Positions 19,601 through 27,732 of a stretch of DNA of 64,000 bases are shown in pieces (position 1 is the stretch's first letter; each line of letters starts with the position of its first letter). Origin of the DNA: Microvenator marinus (GTDB lineage Bacteria > Myxococcota_A > Bradymonadia > Bradymonadales > Bradymonadaceae). The translations under genes were made by a program, and so were the position numbers. The stretch is taken from assembly GCF_007993755.1 (NCBI RefSeq), contig NZ_CP042467.1, forward strand, positions 4,612,001 to 4,676,000. The letters are read 5' to 3'. The notes under the pieces are model-generated. The model did not search any database. It saw only the letters and a list, made by a program, of their open reading frames with translations, and had not been told where the DNA came from.

Positions 19601-19882
19601 CCTAATGCCGGTCATGTATTGCAGCACTATGGAACTAGATTTGGCAGCCGTAAGGCGAATTTTCTCAAACACTACGACCCGACTTTGGGCCTTGTGGTGA
19701 TTGCTGATGAGGAAACCGGCGAAGAGGTTGAGAGGGTCGTGGCACCGGGATTGAAGGTTGTCATTCCAACTCCAAAGTTTGATGAAATAATCCATCGATG
19801 TCTGATCGCGACTTACGATATCAACACCACCCACAAGGGGTTAATGTGTCTTGGCTCCAGGGACTACAGCGTCGAGAATTGA
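16676..19882 (+). CDS. Large lipoprotein of unknown function
   Basis: The ATG at 16676 follows GAGGTGGGAAC and gives a signal peptide with lipobox LLSC. The mature protein is about 1050 residues, acidic, rich in Trp and Asp, and without obvious repeats. A middle segment (TRSDGTFMIEIDG) resembles a carboxypeptidase-regulatory-like beta-sandwich. I recognise no catalytic motif. A ~140-bp piece of its 5' end is duplicated ~960 bp upstream. It is probably periplasmic or outer-membrane attached; the function is unknown. Confidence 0.7.
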   Translation: MKNLGNALMLLVALLLLSCAEEAPPAPNPLLERIPSATLPFEARIVDRTAQSVPPQYQRHSLTGWVESEHLVWVLFGPMDEEGLALASAGIDNPWARIDLVQDVEKFGAYAMNSDGQGGVWVALRELEGTRPAIHIYHVTRDGVQTQIDVPREDERPQNLDIFRPPGTFQDLAIAHVPGQGEGLAPVDIVWRNDWSVDETDLGTEVRRARYFPEDGRWETDVVLRHDGQTTGNAVLSDGRFEVGHHTQILHNPDGHLAVFTTQTYSNAENDYVEWGGSWAYSPAVGESEVLYFGFPIEWPRAPLVEPFSWLLFDSNARGEVWFVPTKLARQADPDDPSWDAYVGLKPSRIKHLHKGWLSLDGPVSDLGCGQVPLRAFQGEDLLEQVQDAYSACPARRPLPLQRTDVDPLAPVFSHHSGRTIDFYNRVYDTQDTSAQDVPVMVDSTPVAGDLEVSQDLNTIEVELAPSSFVSGQGSNPRTNFSPITMCVHSLDGPDGYCEKPEWDGTRASLKLRGWQLRWGERYRVSIQLQKPDGQALSDSELWRWLDHTYPSFEFRVKGGRDRQRALTCRATLVGPGAERADFWVETPDWPELELKRTDTRSDGTFMIEIDGLVSSDELVLRLDHRAGLIKEVKDLSEESQDCDLGEYFVLDQYHFDTFLVGRAEENLISNKIHLGKFQPTSQGFNLILPELASTQVVVFHIARAPEVSKLEVENLEFLSLPPHVVAFSTDDDSENAIFEIERSRVTEHSPAFRGRPQLTNSRRLLGESERGALALSNIFGTVRVEEFLEEIPIANPTENGFLTMNADSQVILRSADGFFQELQFPGTPFDAEKETLLRKNSPIIGPLDDNPCDEPCRIVLFWDADEEGTEIPVRGVASTRTDILILTDEGFRTISEFVRRALAPAEVSEEALARIDEPWKNGGDHFYQIKPDELVIMTVNGSITTLPGAFERTENGHKDCTSSPCRFVEIRQDPPNAGHVLQHYGTRFGSRKANFLKHYDPTLGLVVIADEETGEEVERVVAPGLKVVIPTPKFDEIIHRCLIATYDINTTHKGLMCLGSRDYSVEN

Positions 19883-20006
19883 CGCGCGGCAAACGTGGTT
19901 TATAAATGTTTGCGCCAATCGTTTGACGGCTTAAATACAGGACTTGCGCGGAATCGACTCCAAAAAACTCGTTGTCGGAAACATATAATTCGTCCATACT
20001 TTAGGG

Positions 20007-22241
20007 GTGAACAAAGACTTCAAAATTCCACCACCGTCTCTCCCGAGACCGGTCGGCCCGGCAGCGCCTCGCCTGCCGCAGGCCGGCGACGAAATCGACG
20101 GTCGATACCGCCTGGTCAAGAAGATCGGAGTGGGTACCTCGGGTGCGGTGTACGAAGGCGTTCAGCTCTCGGTGGACCGCCGAGTGGCGATCAAGATTCT
20201 GAAACCTGGCCACTATCACGACGAGAACTATCGAGAGCGTTTCTCGCGCGAAGCCAAGGCGATTGCCCGTCTTTCGCACACAAACTGCATCGCGCTCCAC
20301 GATTTCGGATTCTCGGACGATATCCACTCGCTCTACATGGTGATGGAGTACGTGGACGGAGTGGAACTCTTCGAGCTCATGCAGAGTGGAGAGCTCGGGT
20401 TTGTGCGCTCGTTACGCATCGCGATTCAGATCGCCGAGGCCCTCTCACACGCTCACCGCCTCGGGATTTTGCACCGCGACCTCAAGCCCGAGAACGTGGT
20501 GGTCGGCAAAGAAGACGTCATCAAGGTGCTCGACTTTGGCCTCGCGCGTATGCTCGATCTCTTTGGCGACGATTCCGGCCGGCGCCTGACAGCCGACGGC
20601 ACGATTTACGGCACGCCCGCCTACATGAGCCCCGAACAATGCGGTGGAGAGGTAGACGTCACGGTGCATTCAGACATCTATTCGCTCGGGATTATCCTCT
20701 ACCAGCTCTTCGAAGGGCGGCTGCCCTTTGACTCCCGTGAGATCGTGGCCATCCTGATTAAGCATAAGACTGAGCCGCCGCCGCCCATGCAGACGCCGGT
20801 GCCGGAGAGGCTCAAGGCGTTGATTTTCCGTATGCTGGAAAAGGACAAAAACAAGCGTCCGAAAACCGCGTACGAAGTAGCCGATATCCTTCGAGCGATA
20901 TTGCTCAATCACGCGATGCGCGACGACAAGATGTCGCCAGACGTCTCGCAGGAGATTCAGCTCTCGTTCCTGAAGTCCGAGATCGACGAGTCGCGCGAGT
21001 TCTTTCCAGACACCTATGAAAGCCAGCGCAGCAATGAATACGGTCTGCAGGTTCGCAATTCCGGTAAGCACCGCGCCATCCGTGCGATTATGACCGGGCG
21101 AGGCAAGACCGAGCACTTGCCTGGGCAGCTATTGAACAATCGTTACAAGATTATCGCCGAGCTCGGCTCAGGCATCATGAGCACCGTCTTTGTGGCAGAG
21201 GATGTGGAAGCTAAGAAGACCGTGGCCGTCAAGGTTCTAAGCGCCGATCTGCCTCCGGAATTCAGGGCGTCGGAGCGTTTTGGGCGAGAAATCGAGATGC
21301 TCGATGCCCTGGAACATCCGAATATCATTCGGCTCCTCGGACACGGGTTTGACCTATCGCTAGACCGCCATTTCCTCGTCATGGAGCTGGCCTCGGGCGA
21401 TACTTTGGACACGCTCTGTGAAGAGCACCGAACATCGCTGGACTTGGCCATGCATGTGGCTTACGCGGTGACAGACGCTCTGGCCTACGCTCACAGAAGC
21501 GGCGTAGTGCATCGCGATATCAAGCCCTCGAACGTGATGCTTGTGCCGTGTGATGACGGCACGGTTTCCATCCGGGTCTTGGATTTTGGGCTCGCGCTCA
21601 TGCACGCCGAACAAAGTCGACTCACCGAGCACGGGACTGTTCCGGGAACCGTTGCCTACTTTGCGCCTGAGCGGCTCAAGGGGCAGGACGCCACCACCGC
21701 CGCGGATGTGTATTCTCTCGGAGTGGTCCTCTACACCTGCCTCTGCGGCCATCCTCCCTACGAGGACAAAGATAGCGTCCGGCTCGCCGCGCGGATTCTC
21801 AAGGGTGGTGCGGCGCCGCTCAAGAGCTTTGTGCACGAGGTGCCTTCTGAGCTCTCAGACCTCATCATGCAGATGATGGACCCCGTTCCTACGAATCGTC
21901 CGCAGGCCAATCAAGTCAAAGAGCGCCTCGAATCCATCTGGCATCATCACCATATTGCGGCTGTGCGCGTGCAGCACAAAGGGCCCGCGGCAGACCCGGT
22001 GAGCGCGTGGAAACTCAGGCGCAGAGTCGAGCCTCCGAATGAACGCGCGCCTCAGCCTACAAACCCTGAGGTGCCGGTGGTGAGCCGCGCAGACGCTAGC
22101 GACTCACAGCAGTTTCGGCGCCACGAGACGATTATCGCCCAGCCGCCGCCCGAGCCCTGGCGGCCTACGCCCGCCATGATTCTGATCGCGGTGCTCGTCG
22201 TTGTGGTCCTGATCCTCGCCTTCAGCACCCTCTCCACGTGA
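20007..22241 (+). CDS. Tandem Ser/Thr protein kinase with C-terminal membrane anchor
   Basis: The only start fitting the first kinase domain is the GTG at 20007; an in-frame stop lies just upstream. Domain 1 has IGVGTSGAVYEG, VAIKILK, HRDLKPENVV, DFGLAR and YMSPEQ. Domain 2 begins near residue 375 with LGSGIMSTVFVAED, VAVKVL, HRDIKPSNVM, DFGLAL and YFAPERL. Both keep the catalytic Lys, HRD Asp and DFG Asp, so both may be active, although the second Gly-loop lacks its third glycine. A final hydrophobic helix (AMILIAVLVVVVLILAF) makes it a tail-anchored protein with the kinases probably in the cytoplasm. TATAAT at 19984 lacks a clear -35. Confidence 0.9.
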   Translation: MNKDFKIPPPSLPRPVGPAAPRLPQAGDEIDGRYRLVKKIGVGTSGAVYEGVQLSVDRRVAIKILKPGHYHDENYRERFSREAKAIARLSHTNCIALHDFGFSDDIHSLYMVMEYVDGVELFELMQSGELGFVRSLRIAIQIAEALSHAHRLGILHRDLKPENVVVGKEDVIKVLDFGLARMLDLFGDDSGRRLTADGTIYGTPAYMSPEQCGGEVDVTVHSDIYSLGIILYQLFEGRLPFDSREIVAILIKHKTEPPPPMQTPVPERLKALIFRMLEKDKNKRPKTAYEVADILRAILLNHAMRDDKMSPDVSQEIQLSFLKSEIDESREFFPDTYESQRSNEYGLQVRNSGKHRAIRAIMTGRGKTEHLPGQLLNNRYKIIAELGSGIMSTVFVAEDVEAKKTVAVKVLSADLPPEFRASERFGREIEMLDALEHPNIIRLLGHGFDLSLDRHFLVMELASGDTLDTLCEEHRTSLDLAMHVAYAVTDALAYAHRSGVVHRDIKPSNVMLVPCDDGTVSIRVLDFGLALMHAEQSRLTEHGTVPGTVAYFAPERLKGQDATTAADVYSLGVVLYTCLCGHPPYEDKDSVRLAARILKGGAAPLKSFVHEVPSELSDLIMQMMDPVPTNRPQANQVKERLESIWHHHHIAAVRVQHKGPAADPVSAWKLRRRVEPPNERAPQPTNPEVPVVSRADASDSQQFRRHETIIAQPPPEPWRPTPAMILIAVLVVVVLILAFSTLST

Positions 22242-22262
22242 GAAGAGCCCAAGGACTGCCTT

Positions 22263-22946
22263 CTACTTCAGGGCTTTCATAGCCGCCGCGAGCTCGCGAT
22301 GCCCAAAATGCTCGGCGATTTCGATGGCCGTTGAACCCTTCGGGATTTCACCATTATCTTTGCGGGTCTTCGCCTTCGGGCCAGTGCCATAGAGGTCCAC
22401 AGCCTTGGCCATGGATGGAGGGCCACCCGCCTTGGCCAAGTAGTGAATGGCAGCCCACCCGTTCTTATCCACTTTGTCGGTCACGCCCTTTGGACATCGC
22501 TTAACAACTTCATCCACCATATCGGGCCTGCAACTCATGGCCGCATAATGGGTGGCGTACGCCCCGCCAGGACACTTTGACGCCCACCCAGACGCGCGTT
22601 TGCCCAAAATACCTACTAGGCGCGCCTCGCCGGCCTCGGCGAGCACATGGGCCAAATGGCGGCCGTCTTCGTGGATGAGGGCGTCGGTGTCCAGCTCTTT
22701 ACCCAGGGCCAGGACTCCGTTGCATGCCTCCAGATACTCCGTCAAACCCGGTGGCGCCCAATCCAGCTTCGCAATTTGCTTCAATTCGCCGGGTTTCAAG
22801 TAGTAATCGCGGCTCGAGTCCTTGTAATGAATGCGGCCGAACACCGCACGATATGTCGCGGTATCGCCCTCCATATCACCCACAGCTTCCCAGCCGTTGA
22901 CCTTAAACTTCAAGGTTTTGACGCGTTCGAGTGCTTCCCAAATCAT
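22263..22946 (-). CDS. Ankyrin-repeat-like protein
   Basis: The ATG at 22946 is preferred over an upstream GTG because it places GGAGGT at proper spacing. The C-terminal half has ankyrin-like helices: DGRHLAHVLAEAGEARLV, GAYATHYAAMSCRPDMVDEV, NGWAAIHYLAKAGG, GSTAIEIAEHFGHRELAAAM. The first ~90 residues are unassigned. There is no signal peptide, so it is probably cytoplasmic and involved in protein binding. It is convergent with the double kinase gene (21 bp apart); any functional link is speculative. Confidence 0.65.
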   Translation of the reverse strand: MIWEALERVKTLKFKVNGWEAVGDMEGDTATYRAVFGRIHYKDSSRDYYLKPGELKQIAKLDWAPPGLTEYLEACNGVLALGKELDTDALIHEDGRHLAHVLAEAGEARLVGILGKRASGWASKCPGGAYATHYAAMSCRPDMVDEVVKRCPKGVTDKVDKNGWAAIHYLAKAGGPPSMAKAVDLYGTGPKAKTRKDNGEIPKGSTAIEIAEHFGHRELAAAMKALK

Positions 22947-23096
22947 CTTCACCTCCGTCTCAAGTCGAGTTCAAGAGGGTAATCCTCTTGCGGAAAAGCG
23001 CAACCGACGGGCATCAGTTGACACCAAACTCTTCGAAGAGGGTCTGCAGATTATAACCTGCCAAGTCGGTTAGGAACCAAGAAGTTAGCAATCGGA

Positions 23097-25214
23097 CTAT
23101 TCGCAACCTTGGGTTTCTGCCGCGAATCCAGGGTCGCCGTCTTGACCGGCGGAAACGCCGCCCTCGCCGCGTGCGCCGGTGGAGAGGATTGATTCAGCGC
23201 CCGGCGTGATTTGGGAGTTTTCGCAGTAGATGGCAACGGTGATGCCGCCAGCGCCACCTCCGCCGTGACCTCCAGATGAACCTGCGGTGCTGTTGCCACC
23301 GCTTCCACCGTTTCCTGAGCCGTTTGTACCCGGTCCTAGTGCACCTCCTGTGGCGCTCGCTCCTCCACTTCCACCAGTACCGCCACGCCCACCGTTTCCG
23401 CCACGTCCAGACTCAATAACGGTGTTGTTGATTTGAATGCCCGATGAGTTGATGGCAAAGATTCCGAAGCTTCCTCCACCCGCAAGCCCGCGAGTACCTG
23501 CCGAGCCGGCGCAGCCGCCAGAAGCACCTCCTCCTCCTCCTCCGCCGTTTCTGATCCCAGTAACACTGAAACCACTTCCTCCACCTCCGCCCCCGCCGCC
23601 TCCACGGCCGTTCAAGCCGTTGTCTCCGTTGGCTCCATCCCCATCATTGTACCAGAAGCCGTTGGTCACAGAGTAGGTGGCGACGCCTCCAGCACCGTTC
23701 GAACCAGGTAAGTTAAAGATCAGCTGGGATTGCCCATTCTGGCCGTTCTGGCCAGGACTACCGCCATTTCCTCCAGATGCACCAGCCGCCGCATTCGACC
23801 CTCTTGTGCCCGGAACGCCTATCCCGAAACCTCCTCGGCCTCCGAGTCCACCATTCGCCGTGGGACAATCTGGGTTCACACCGGGGGCACCACCATTGAA
23901 GACGTCATTATTTGTGCCTATAAATCCTGGCGCGCCAGGGCTGCCATTTCTCCCGTTCGCACCATTGGTCCCACCCGTACCCACGGCGCCATTGCCCGCC
24001 CGCACCTGACTCTGCTCAAGCACAAGGCCGGCTGCGTTCATCGCGTGGATGCCGTAGGACGAAGCTCCGCTCTCAGTGGCGTTCGCGGACTGCACTCGGA
24101 CTCGGAATAAGACGGTACGGTCCGTGATATCGTGGGCCTGCACGGCTACGATATTACCCTGGCCAACCGGTGCGCTGACGTTCACGTTCAACACGCCTGC
24201 AGGGGTCAGCTTCCAGTCCGGTGCGCCCGTAAATCCGCCGTAGAGGGAGATTCCGTTCTTCACCACGAGTCGGTCGGTGATGGTGAGGCCATCGCGGATG
24301 ATGATGCCCTTGGCACCGCGGTTTTCCGCAGCCGTCATAGCGGCCGCCAGCGTGGCGAATGGCTGTGCACGTGAACCCGCGCCCTGAGCATCCGCGCCAC
24401 TGACGTGGTCCACGTAGATGAACGTCGACTGAGCCGAGTTATCATTGCAGTTGATCTGCGCCGCATCATCCAATGGGGAAGGGATGTCGAAGCAGGTCGG
24501 TGTAAGCTCGTCGAGCTGGCAGTCCCAGTAGCCGAGGTTGCAGATACCGCAATCGGCCTCTTCACACGTGCTGCCCGAGCATGCGCCTTGTACGCAGAGG
24601 TTCGTGAAGTCACAGATGGCGCCGTCGGGCTCCACGCATACGTTCGCATAGACCGTGTTGCCGTCGTTGTCGGTAGACGGCGAGGGGTCGCAATGGAAGG
24701 CGGGGCAGGTGAGTGCGCCCGCGTCGCGGCAGTCTCTCAAGCTCGTGTCGTCACAGTTATCATCAGGGCAATCACAGGCTTGACCACCGCACTCTGTGGG
24801 CGCGTACACACATTCCGCGTTCTCGTCGCAACCCGTAGCTACCGCGCACGGCATCGAAGGACAGAAGGTCTCGAAGTTCGTGTCCGTACACGTACAAGCC
24901 CCACAATCCACCATGCCACCACAGCCGTCGTCCACCATGCCGCATTCGTCGGTGCCGCAAGTGTCGGGCGTCTTTGGGGTACAGCAGGCATCCTCAAAAC
25001 ACACCTCGTCGTCGGTGCACGTCTCGCACGGGTCTGGCGCCACATCGGGCTCCATATCGGCCTCGTTATTGGGCGTGGACATATCCACGGTGCCCGTGTC
25101 CTCGGCCATATCCTCCTCATTATTCTCATTATTGGGTGGTGCCTGAACCACCGGGTTGTCTTCGACATTGCAGCCGACCGCAAAAAGCATGGCCAAGAGA
25201 AGGTAACGCATCAT
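23097..25214 (-). CDS. Lipoprotein with Cys-rich head and very Gly-rich beta-helix-like body
   Basis: The protein has a lipobox (AVGC), an Asn/Glu/Asp/Met linker and a Cys-rich region (residues ~60-250: CETCTDDEVCF, CGMVDDGCGG). A segment like DUF1565-type beta-helix entries follows (IYVDHVSGADAQGAGSRAQP, SLYGGFTG). The body then has long Gly-rich stretches (GGAPGVN, NGQNGQ, GGGGGGGGGSG, GGRGGTGGSGG). The Gly tracts recall PE-PGRS or silk-like surface proteins. GGAG precedes the start. It is a surface structural role by inference. Confidence 0.75.
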   Translation of the reverse strand: MMRYLLLAMLFAVGCNVEDNPVVQAPPNNENNEEDMAEDTGTVDMSTPNNEADMEPDVAPDPCETCTDDEVCFEDACCTPKTPDTCGTDECGMVDDGCGGMVDCGACTCTDTNFETFCPSMPCAVATGCDENAECVYAPTECGGQACDCPDDNCDDTSLRDCRDAGALTCPAFHCDPSPSTDNDGNTVYANVCVEPDGAICDFTNLCVQGACSGSTCEEADCGICNLGYWDCQLDELTPTCFDIPSPLDDAAQINCNDNSAQSTFIYVDHVSGADAQGAGSRAQPFATLAAAMTAAENRGAKGIIIRDGLTITDRLVVKNGISLYGGFTGAPDWKLTPAGVLNVNVSAPVGQGNIVAVQAHDITDRTVLFRVRVQSANATESGASSYGIHAMNAAGLVLEQSQVRAGNGAVGTGGTNGANGRNGSPGAPGFIGTNNDVFNGGAPGVNPDCPTANGGLGGRGGFGIGVPGTRGSNAAAGASGGNGGSPGQNGQNGQSQLIFNLPGSNGAGGVATYSVTNGFWYNDGDGANGDNGLNGRGGGGGGGGGSGFSVTGIRNGGGGGGGASGGCAGSAGTRGLAGGGSFGIFAINSSGIQINNTVIESGRGGNGGRGGTGGSGGASATGGALGPGTNGSGNGGSGGNSTAGSSGGHGGGGAGGITVAIYCENSQITPGAESILSTGARGEGGVSAGQDGDPGFAAETQGCE

Positions 25215-25328
25215 CCGAACTCCGAATCAGAACAAGGGGGACAAGGTCCGCTTAGTATGAACAACTGTGAATCTACAGGGTTCGCGAATTGTATCAACAT
25301 TTCTGGTGCAAGTACACGCGGACCACTT

Positions 25329-25865
25329 CTACTTGTTGATCCGCAAATGCGCGATAAGGTCCGTGGTGCCAAAGTCTTGGCCCATTTGGGCGAGCAGGGT
25401 GGCAAGCTGGCCGCGATGGTGGGTTTGGTGATTGAAGAGATGTGTCACGGCCCACCAGAGGGGATGCGAAAACGTCTTCCCACTCATGTTGGCGTACCCC
25501 ACGTCTCGCCCAGCGGCACCGGGCTCCAACCCCTTCACCCACTCGGAAATCTGCTCGTCCAACGTCACTCGACGCGCCCACATCTTGCTAAAATCCTCGT
25601 AGAGAACGGTGTCTAAGCCGGGGTTACTCACCAACTCGCCGGCATCGTTCTCAAATCGGTAGACGTCGTGGTCCCCCGTGAGCCGGCGCATCCAAATTAG
25701 GTCCGTCAAAAGCAGGTGGGCCAGAGTATTGTGTACCGAGCCGAAAAACGCGCCTTGGTCAGCCTTGCGGTCTTCGTCACTCAACGCCGAGCACAGCTCA
25801 TAAAGTCTAGAATTCATCCACGCATTGTACGCCGCCTGCTTCTCCCAAATTTCGTTCATCTCCAT
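25329..25865 (-). CDS. DinB/YfiT-family protein
   Basis: The 178-residue protein has the DinB four-helix-bundle pattern and its metal-binding histidines: HNTLAHLLLTDLIWMRRL near residue 45 and HLFNHQTHHRGQLATLL near the C-terminus. DinB relatives are metal-dependent thiol transferases or hydrolases, and some are damage-induced. The substrate is unknown. Its start lies only 11 bp past the stop of the shortened GNAT toxin on the same strand, so it is probably in that operon. Confidence 0.85.
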   Translation of the reverse strand: MEMNEIWEKQAAYNAWMNSRLYELCSALSDEDRKADQGAFFGSVHNTLAHLLLTDLIWMRRLTGDHDVYRFENDAGELVSNPGLDTVLYEDFSKMWARRVTLDEQISEWVKGLEPGAAGRDVGYANMSGKTFSHPLWWAVTHLFNHQTHHRGQLATLLAQMGQDFGTTDLIAHLRINK

Positions 25866-25876
25866 TCTTCCGTCCT

Positions 25877-26290
25877 CTATTCATCTTTCAACGCTTCGCG
25901 CAAGGTTTCTGAAGCTTGGAACACCCGCTGTAGCGCATCACCAAGCAACCTTCCTCCAAGTCGTCTTCCTTGCGCCCTGTGGTCAACTGCAAGTCTCCCG
26001 ATCAGGGCCGCGGGCATGGGATATCTAGGCAATTGCTTGCCAAGCACGGATGCTGCATCCTTCGACAACACAGAAGCCATACTCAAAGTATAAAATCCAA
26101 GGACGGGAGGCAGTCCAGACTCAATCTCGGAAGTCGAAGCCTCCATCACATAGGCTCTGCCGACGTCAGCTTCGTGATTGGTATGGGCGTGTTTCAAGAA
26201 GTAGTCGTCTAGTGCCTTCACTCCACAGTGAAATCCGGAGTCTTTGTCATCCGGCTTGATGGCTCGAATTCGTGAGGCTTGGCTACTCAT
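25877..26290 (-). CDS. GNAT-family toxin (TacT-like), C-terminally shortened
   Basis: The protein matches the start and middle of TacT-like acetyltransferase toxins: FHCGVKALDDYFLKHA, GFYTLSMASV, then the acetyl-CoA loop GRLAVDHRAQGRRLGGRLLG. Family members usually run about 160-175 residues and end with DAKD..A..FYE.FGF-type strands; this one stops at 137 residues right after the helix following the CoA loop. TacT toxins acetylate aminoacyl-tRNA. Loss of the last strands probably disables or alters this. It overlaps the antitoxin gene by eight bases. Confidence 0.75.
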   Translation of the reverse strand: MSSQASRIRAIKPDDKDSGFHCGVKALDDYFLKHAHTNHEADVGRAYVMEASTSEIESGLPPVLGFYTLSMASVLSKDAASVLGKQLPRYPMPAALIGRLAVDHRAQGRRLGGRLLGDALQRVFQASETLREALKDE

Positions 26291-26627
26291 CGTCCTTCTT
26301 TAGTGCCTTTCGAAGTCGGTCTCCTGGAAGAGGTGGACTTTCCCGAAGTTCAGAAATCTTCTTCATGGCTTCGTCTGAGAGTTCAATTTGCGAACTTCTC
26401 AAGGCCCATTCAAGTGTGGTGAGAGTAGGTGTTGTAAGTTCGCAGAGCGGCCCAAGACTCGACGGGTCTTGAGTCACAAGTTTTCTGCCTTGCCGGATCT
26501 CAATCACGGCCTTCAAAAAGAGTGAAAGTGCTTCATCGATGATTTGGCTACGACTGAGCCCAAGTTGGTCTGCCAACTCTTGAATGGCTGTTCCACGACT
26601 TTCCGGTATGGTTGCTTCAACTCTCAT
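26283..26627 (-). CDS. Ribbon-helix-helix antitoxin
   Basis: The ATG at 26627 is taken, with GGAAGGAG upstream; the earlier in-frame start lies across the ribosome site. The N-terminus (MRVEATIPESRGTAIQELAD, then QLGLSRSQIIDEALSLFLKA) is a typical ribbon-helix-helix DNA-binding module. The C-terminal tail would bind the toxin. It overlaps the GNAT gene start by eight bases and lies directly behind a perfect palindrome that is likely its own operator. Confidence 0.8.
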   Translation of the reverse strand: MRVEATIPESRGTAIQELADQLGLSRSQIIDEALSLFLKAVIEIRQGRKLVTQDPSSLGPLCELTTPTLTTLEWALRSSQIELSDEAMKKISELRESPPLPGDRLRKALKKDDE

Positions 26628-26638
26628 AAATTCTCCTT

Positions 26639-26691
26639 CCCTCAATTTTGAGGGTATAGTGAGGTATAGCGGGTTTTGATTTCTAGTTCAA
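26639..26691 (-). promoter_or_regulatory. Promoter and palindromic operator of the GNAT toxin-antitoxin operon
   Basis: On the minus strand TTGAAC (26691-26686), a 17-bp spacer and TATACC (26668-26663) form a good promoter. Just downstream the perfect 16-bp palindrome CCCTCAATTTTGAGGG (26639-26654) lies between promoter and antitoxin start. This placement suits repression by the antitoxin. Confidence 0.7.
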
Positions 26692-26716
26692 ATTTCCTTC
26701 ACCTAAAGGAGTCCTT

Positions 26717-27124
26717 ATGCCTACCCCGTATCTGACTTTCGATGGCCACGCCCAAGCGGCGTTTGAGTTCTACGCCAAGGTTTTTGGCGGCACCATTCAC
26801 TACTCACAGACCTTCGGTGAGTCACCGATGGCTGCTGAGATCCCATCGGAATATCACAACCGAGTCATGCACATCACCATGGACCTACCAGACGGCCCAC
26901 TCATGGCATCCGATTGCGGGCCGTGGGCGCCATTCGAGGGGCCCATGCGCAGCTGCAGCCTCTCCGTGCAGGCGAAAACCGTAGAAGAAGGAAAGGTTGT
27001 TTTTGACGCTCTGGCAGAAGGTGGCGTCGTCAAGATGCCCTTTGAGGCCACCTTCTGGTCCCCTGGCTACGGCATTCTAACCGACAAGTTTGGCGTGGAA
27101 TGGATGGTCAACGTTGAGCATTGA
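26717..27124 (+). CDS. VOC-family (PhnB-like) protein
   Basis: The 135-residue protein starts MPTPYLTFDGHAQAAFEFYA and continues VFGGTIHYSQTF, the hallmark opening of PhnB-like glyoxalase/bleomycin-resistance-fold proteins. It ends with GYGILTDKFGVEWMVNV. Members of this subgroup are common and mostly uncharacterised. AAAGGAG precedes the start. It diverges from the toxin-antitoxin operon over an 89-bp gap. Confidence 0.88.
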   Translation: MPTPYLTFDGHAQAAFEFYAKVFGGTIHYSQTFGESPMAAEIPSEYHNRVMHITMDLPDGPLMASDCGPWAPFEGPMRSCSLSVQAKTVEEGKVVFDALAEGGVVKMPFEATFWSPGYGILTDKFGVEWMVNVEH

Positions 27125-27130
27125 CGGCTC

Positions 27131-27592
27131 CTAGAATTCCGGCATTGCACAACCGATATCATCCGCTGCTTCTTGAAATTTCTTGTCGATATAGGGCTGG
27201 AGATGGACCCCGATGTAGGCGAGGGACGCGAAGGATATTGAGAGCAGGAAGACAAGACTCATGGCCACCATCTTCACGCGGGGTTTTTCAGGGGAGATAG
27301 TCCCTAAGAGGGCTATTGCAACGGGTAGTAGACCAAAAGCTCCGAGCTTCAGATCGTGGTTTCCGGTGACCCATACGCCGAGTCCGAATCCTGCCAACAA
27401 ACATCCGAAATAGATGGCGGACTGAAGCAAAGGCCCAATCTCAGCTTCCCAACGGCTCGGAAATCGGAAAACCATCGCAGCAGCAACACCAAACGTCACA
27501 AAATCAAAGGGCGCCACCCGTTGTGCGGGGAAGAAGGCAAAGGATGCGGCGCTAATCAGGACAGCGACTATGATGGCGATACGTGTGTACAT
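27131..27592 (-). CDS. Small membrane protein of a local paralogous family (copy 1)
   Basis: The ATG at 27592 follows GGAG by five bases. The 153-residue protein has an N-terminal hydrophobic segment, then APFDFVTFGVAAAMVFRF, LLQSAIYFGCLLAGFGLGV and two more TM-like segments. The core plan, (P/A)-x-DF-x-x-FGV ... SA-x-Y ... (A/S)-x-FG-x-GV, recurs in three other genes of this window (30041, 32128, 32602). I do not recognise the family. Copy 1 is the most divergent; it lacks the Cys-rich start of the mature region seen in the others. An upstream heptamer box is shared with the other copies. Confidence 0.75.
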   Translation of the reverse strand: MYTRIAIIVAVLISAASFAFFPAQRVAPFDFVTFGVAAAMVFRFPSRWEAEIGPLLQSAIYFGCLLAGFGLGVWVTGNHDLKLGAFGLLPVAIALLGTISPEKPRVKMVAMSLVFLLSISFASLAYIGVHLQPYIDKKFQEAADDIGCAMPEF

Positions 27593-27612
27593 GGAAACTC
27601 CGAGAGAACCCA

Positions 27613-27667
27613 AGACTAAGCGAGGGCTATGAAAAGAGTGTACACCGGATGTGAAATCTATGTGAAT
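27613..27667 (-). promoter_or_regulatory. Triple-heptamer box plus -10 for membrane-protein copy 1
   Basis: Read on the minus strand, ATTCACA, TTTCACA and GTGTACA are separated by exactly 4 bp each (plus-strand positions 27661-27667, 27650-27656, 27639-27645). After exactly 20 bp comes TAGTCT (27618-27613). The ATG is 46 bp past the box. The same layout stands before the other two transcription units of this family. Confidence 0.7.
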
Positions 27668-27732
27668 GAATTGCTCCCATTACCAGCCCGATTCTGATAG
27701 GGTCCGTAGCCCTTTAGCTCGATCGGAAGTTT

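Noticed and set aside
24405-25616. 403-codon plus-strand ORF opposite the Gly/Cys-rich lipoprotein and DinB genes
   Set aside because: Both strands beneath it are explained by well-supported minus-strand genes; the product is Val/Arg/Gly-rich with no domain and no ribosome site.
27690-27730. tRNA-like stretch before the nuclease lipoprotein
   Set aside because: TAGCTCGATCGG resembles a D-arm, but no acceptor, anticodon or T-arm pairing follows before the start codon at 27733.
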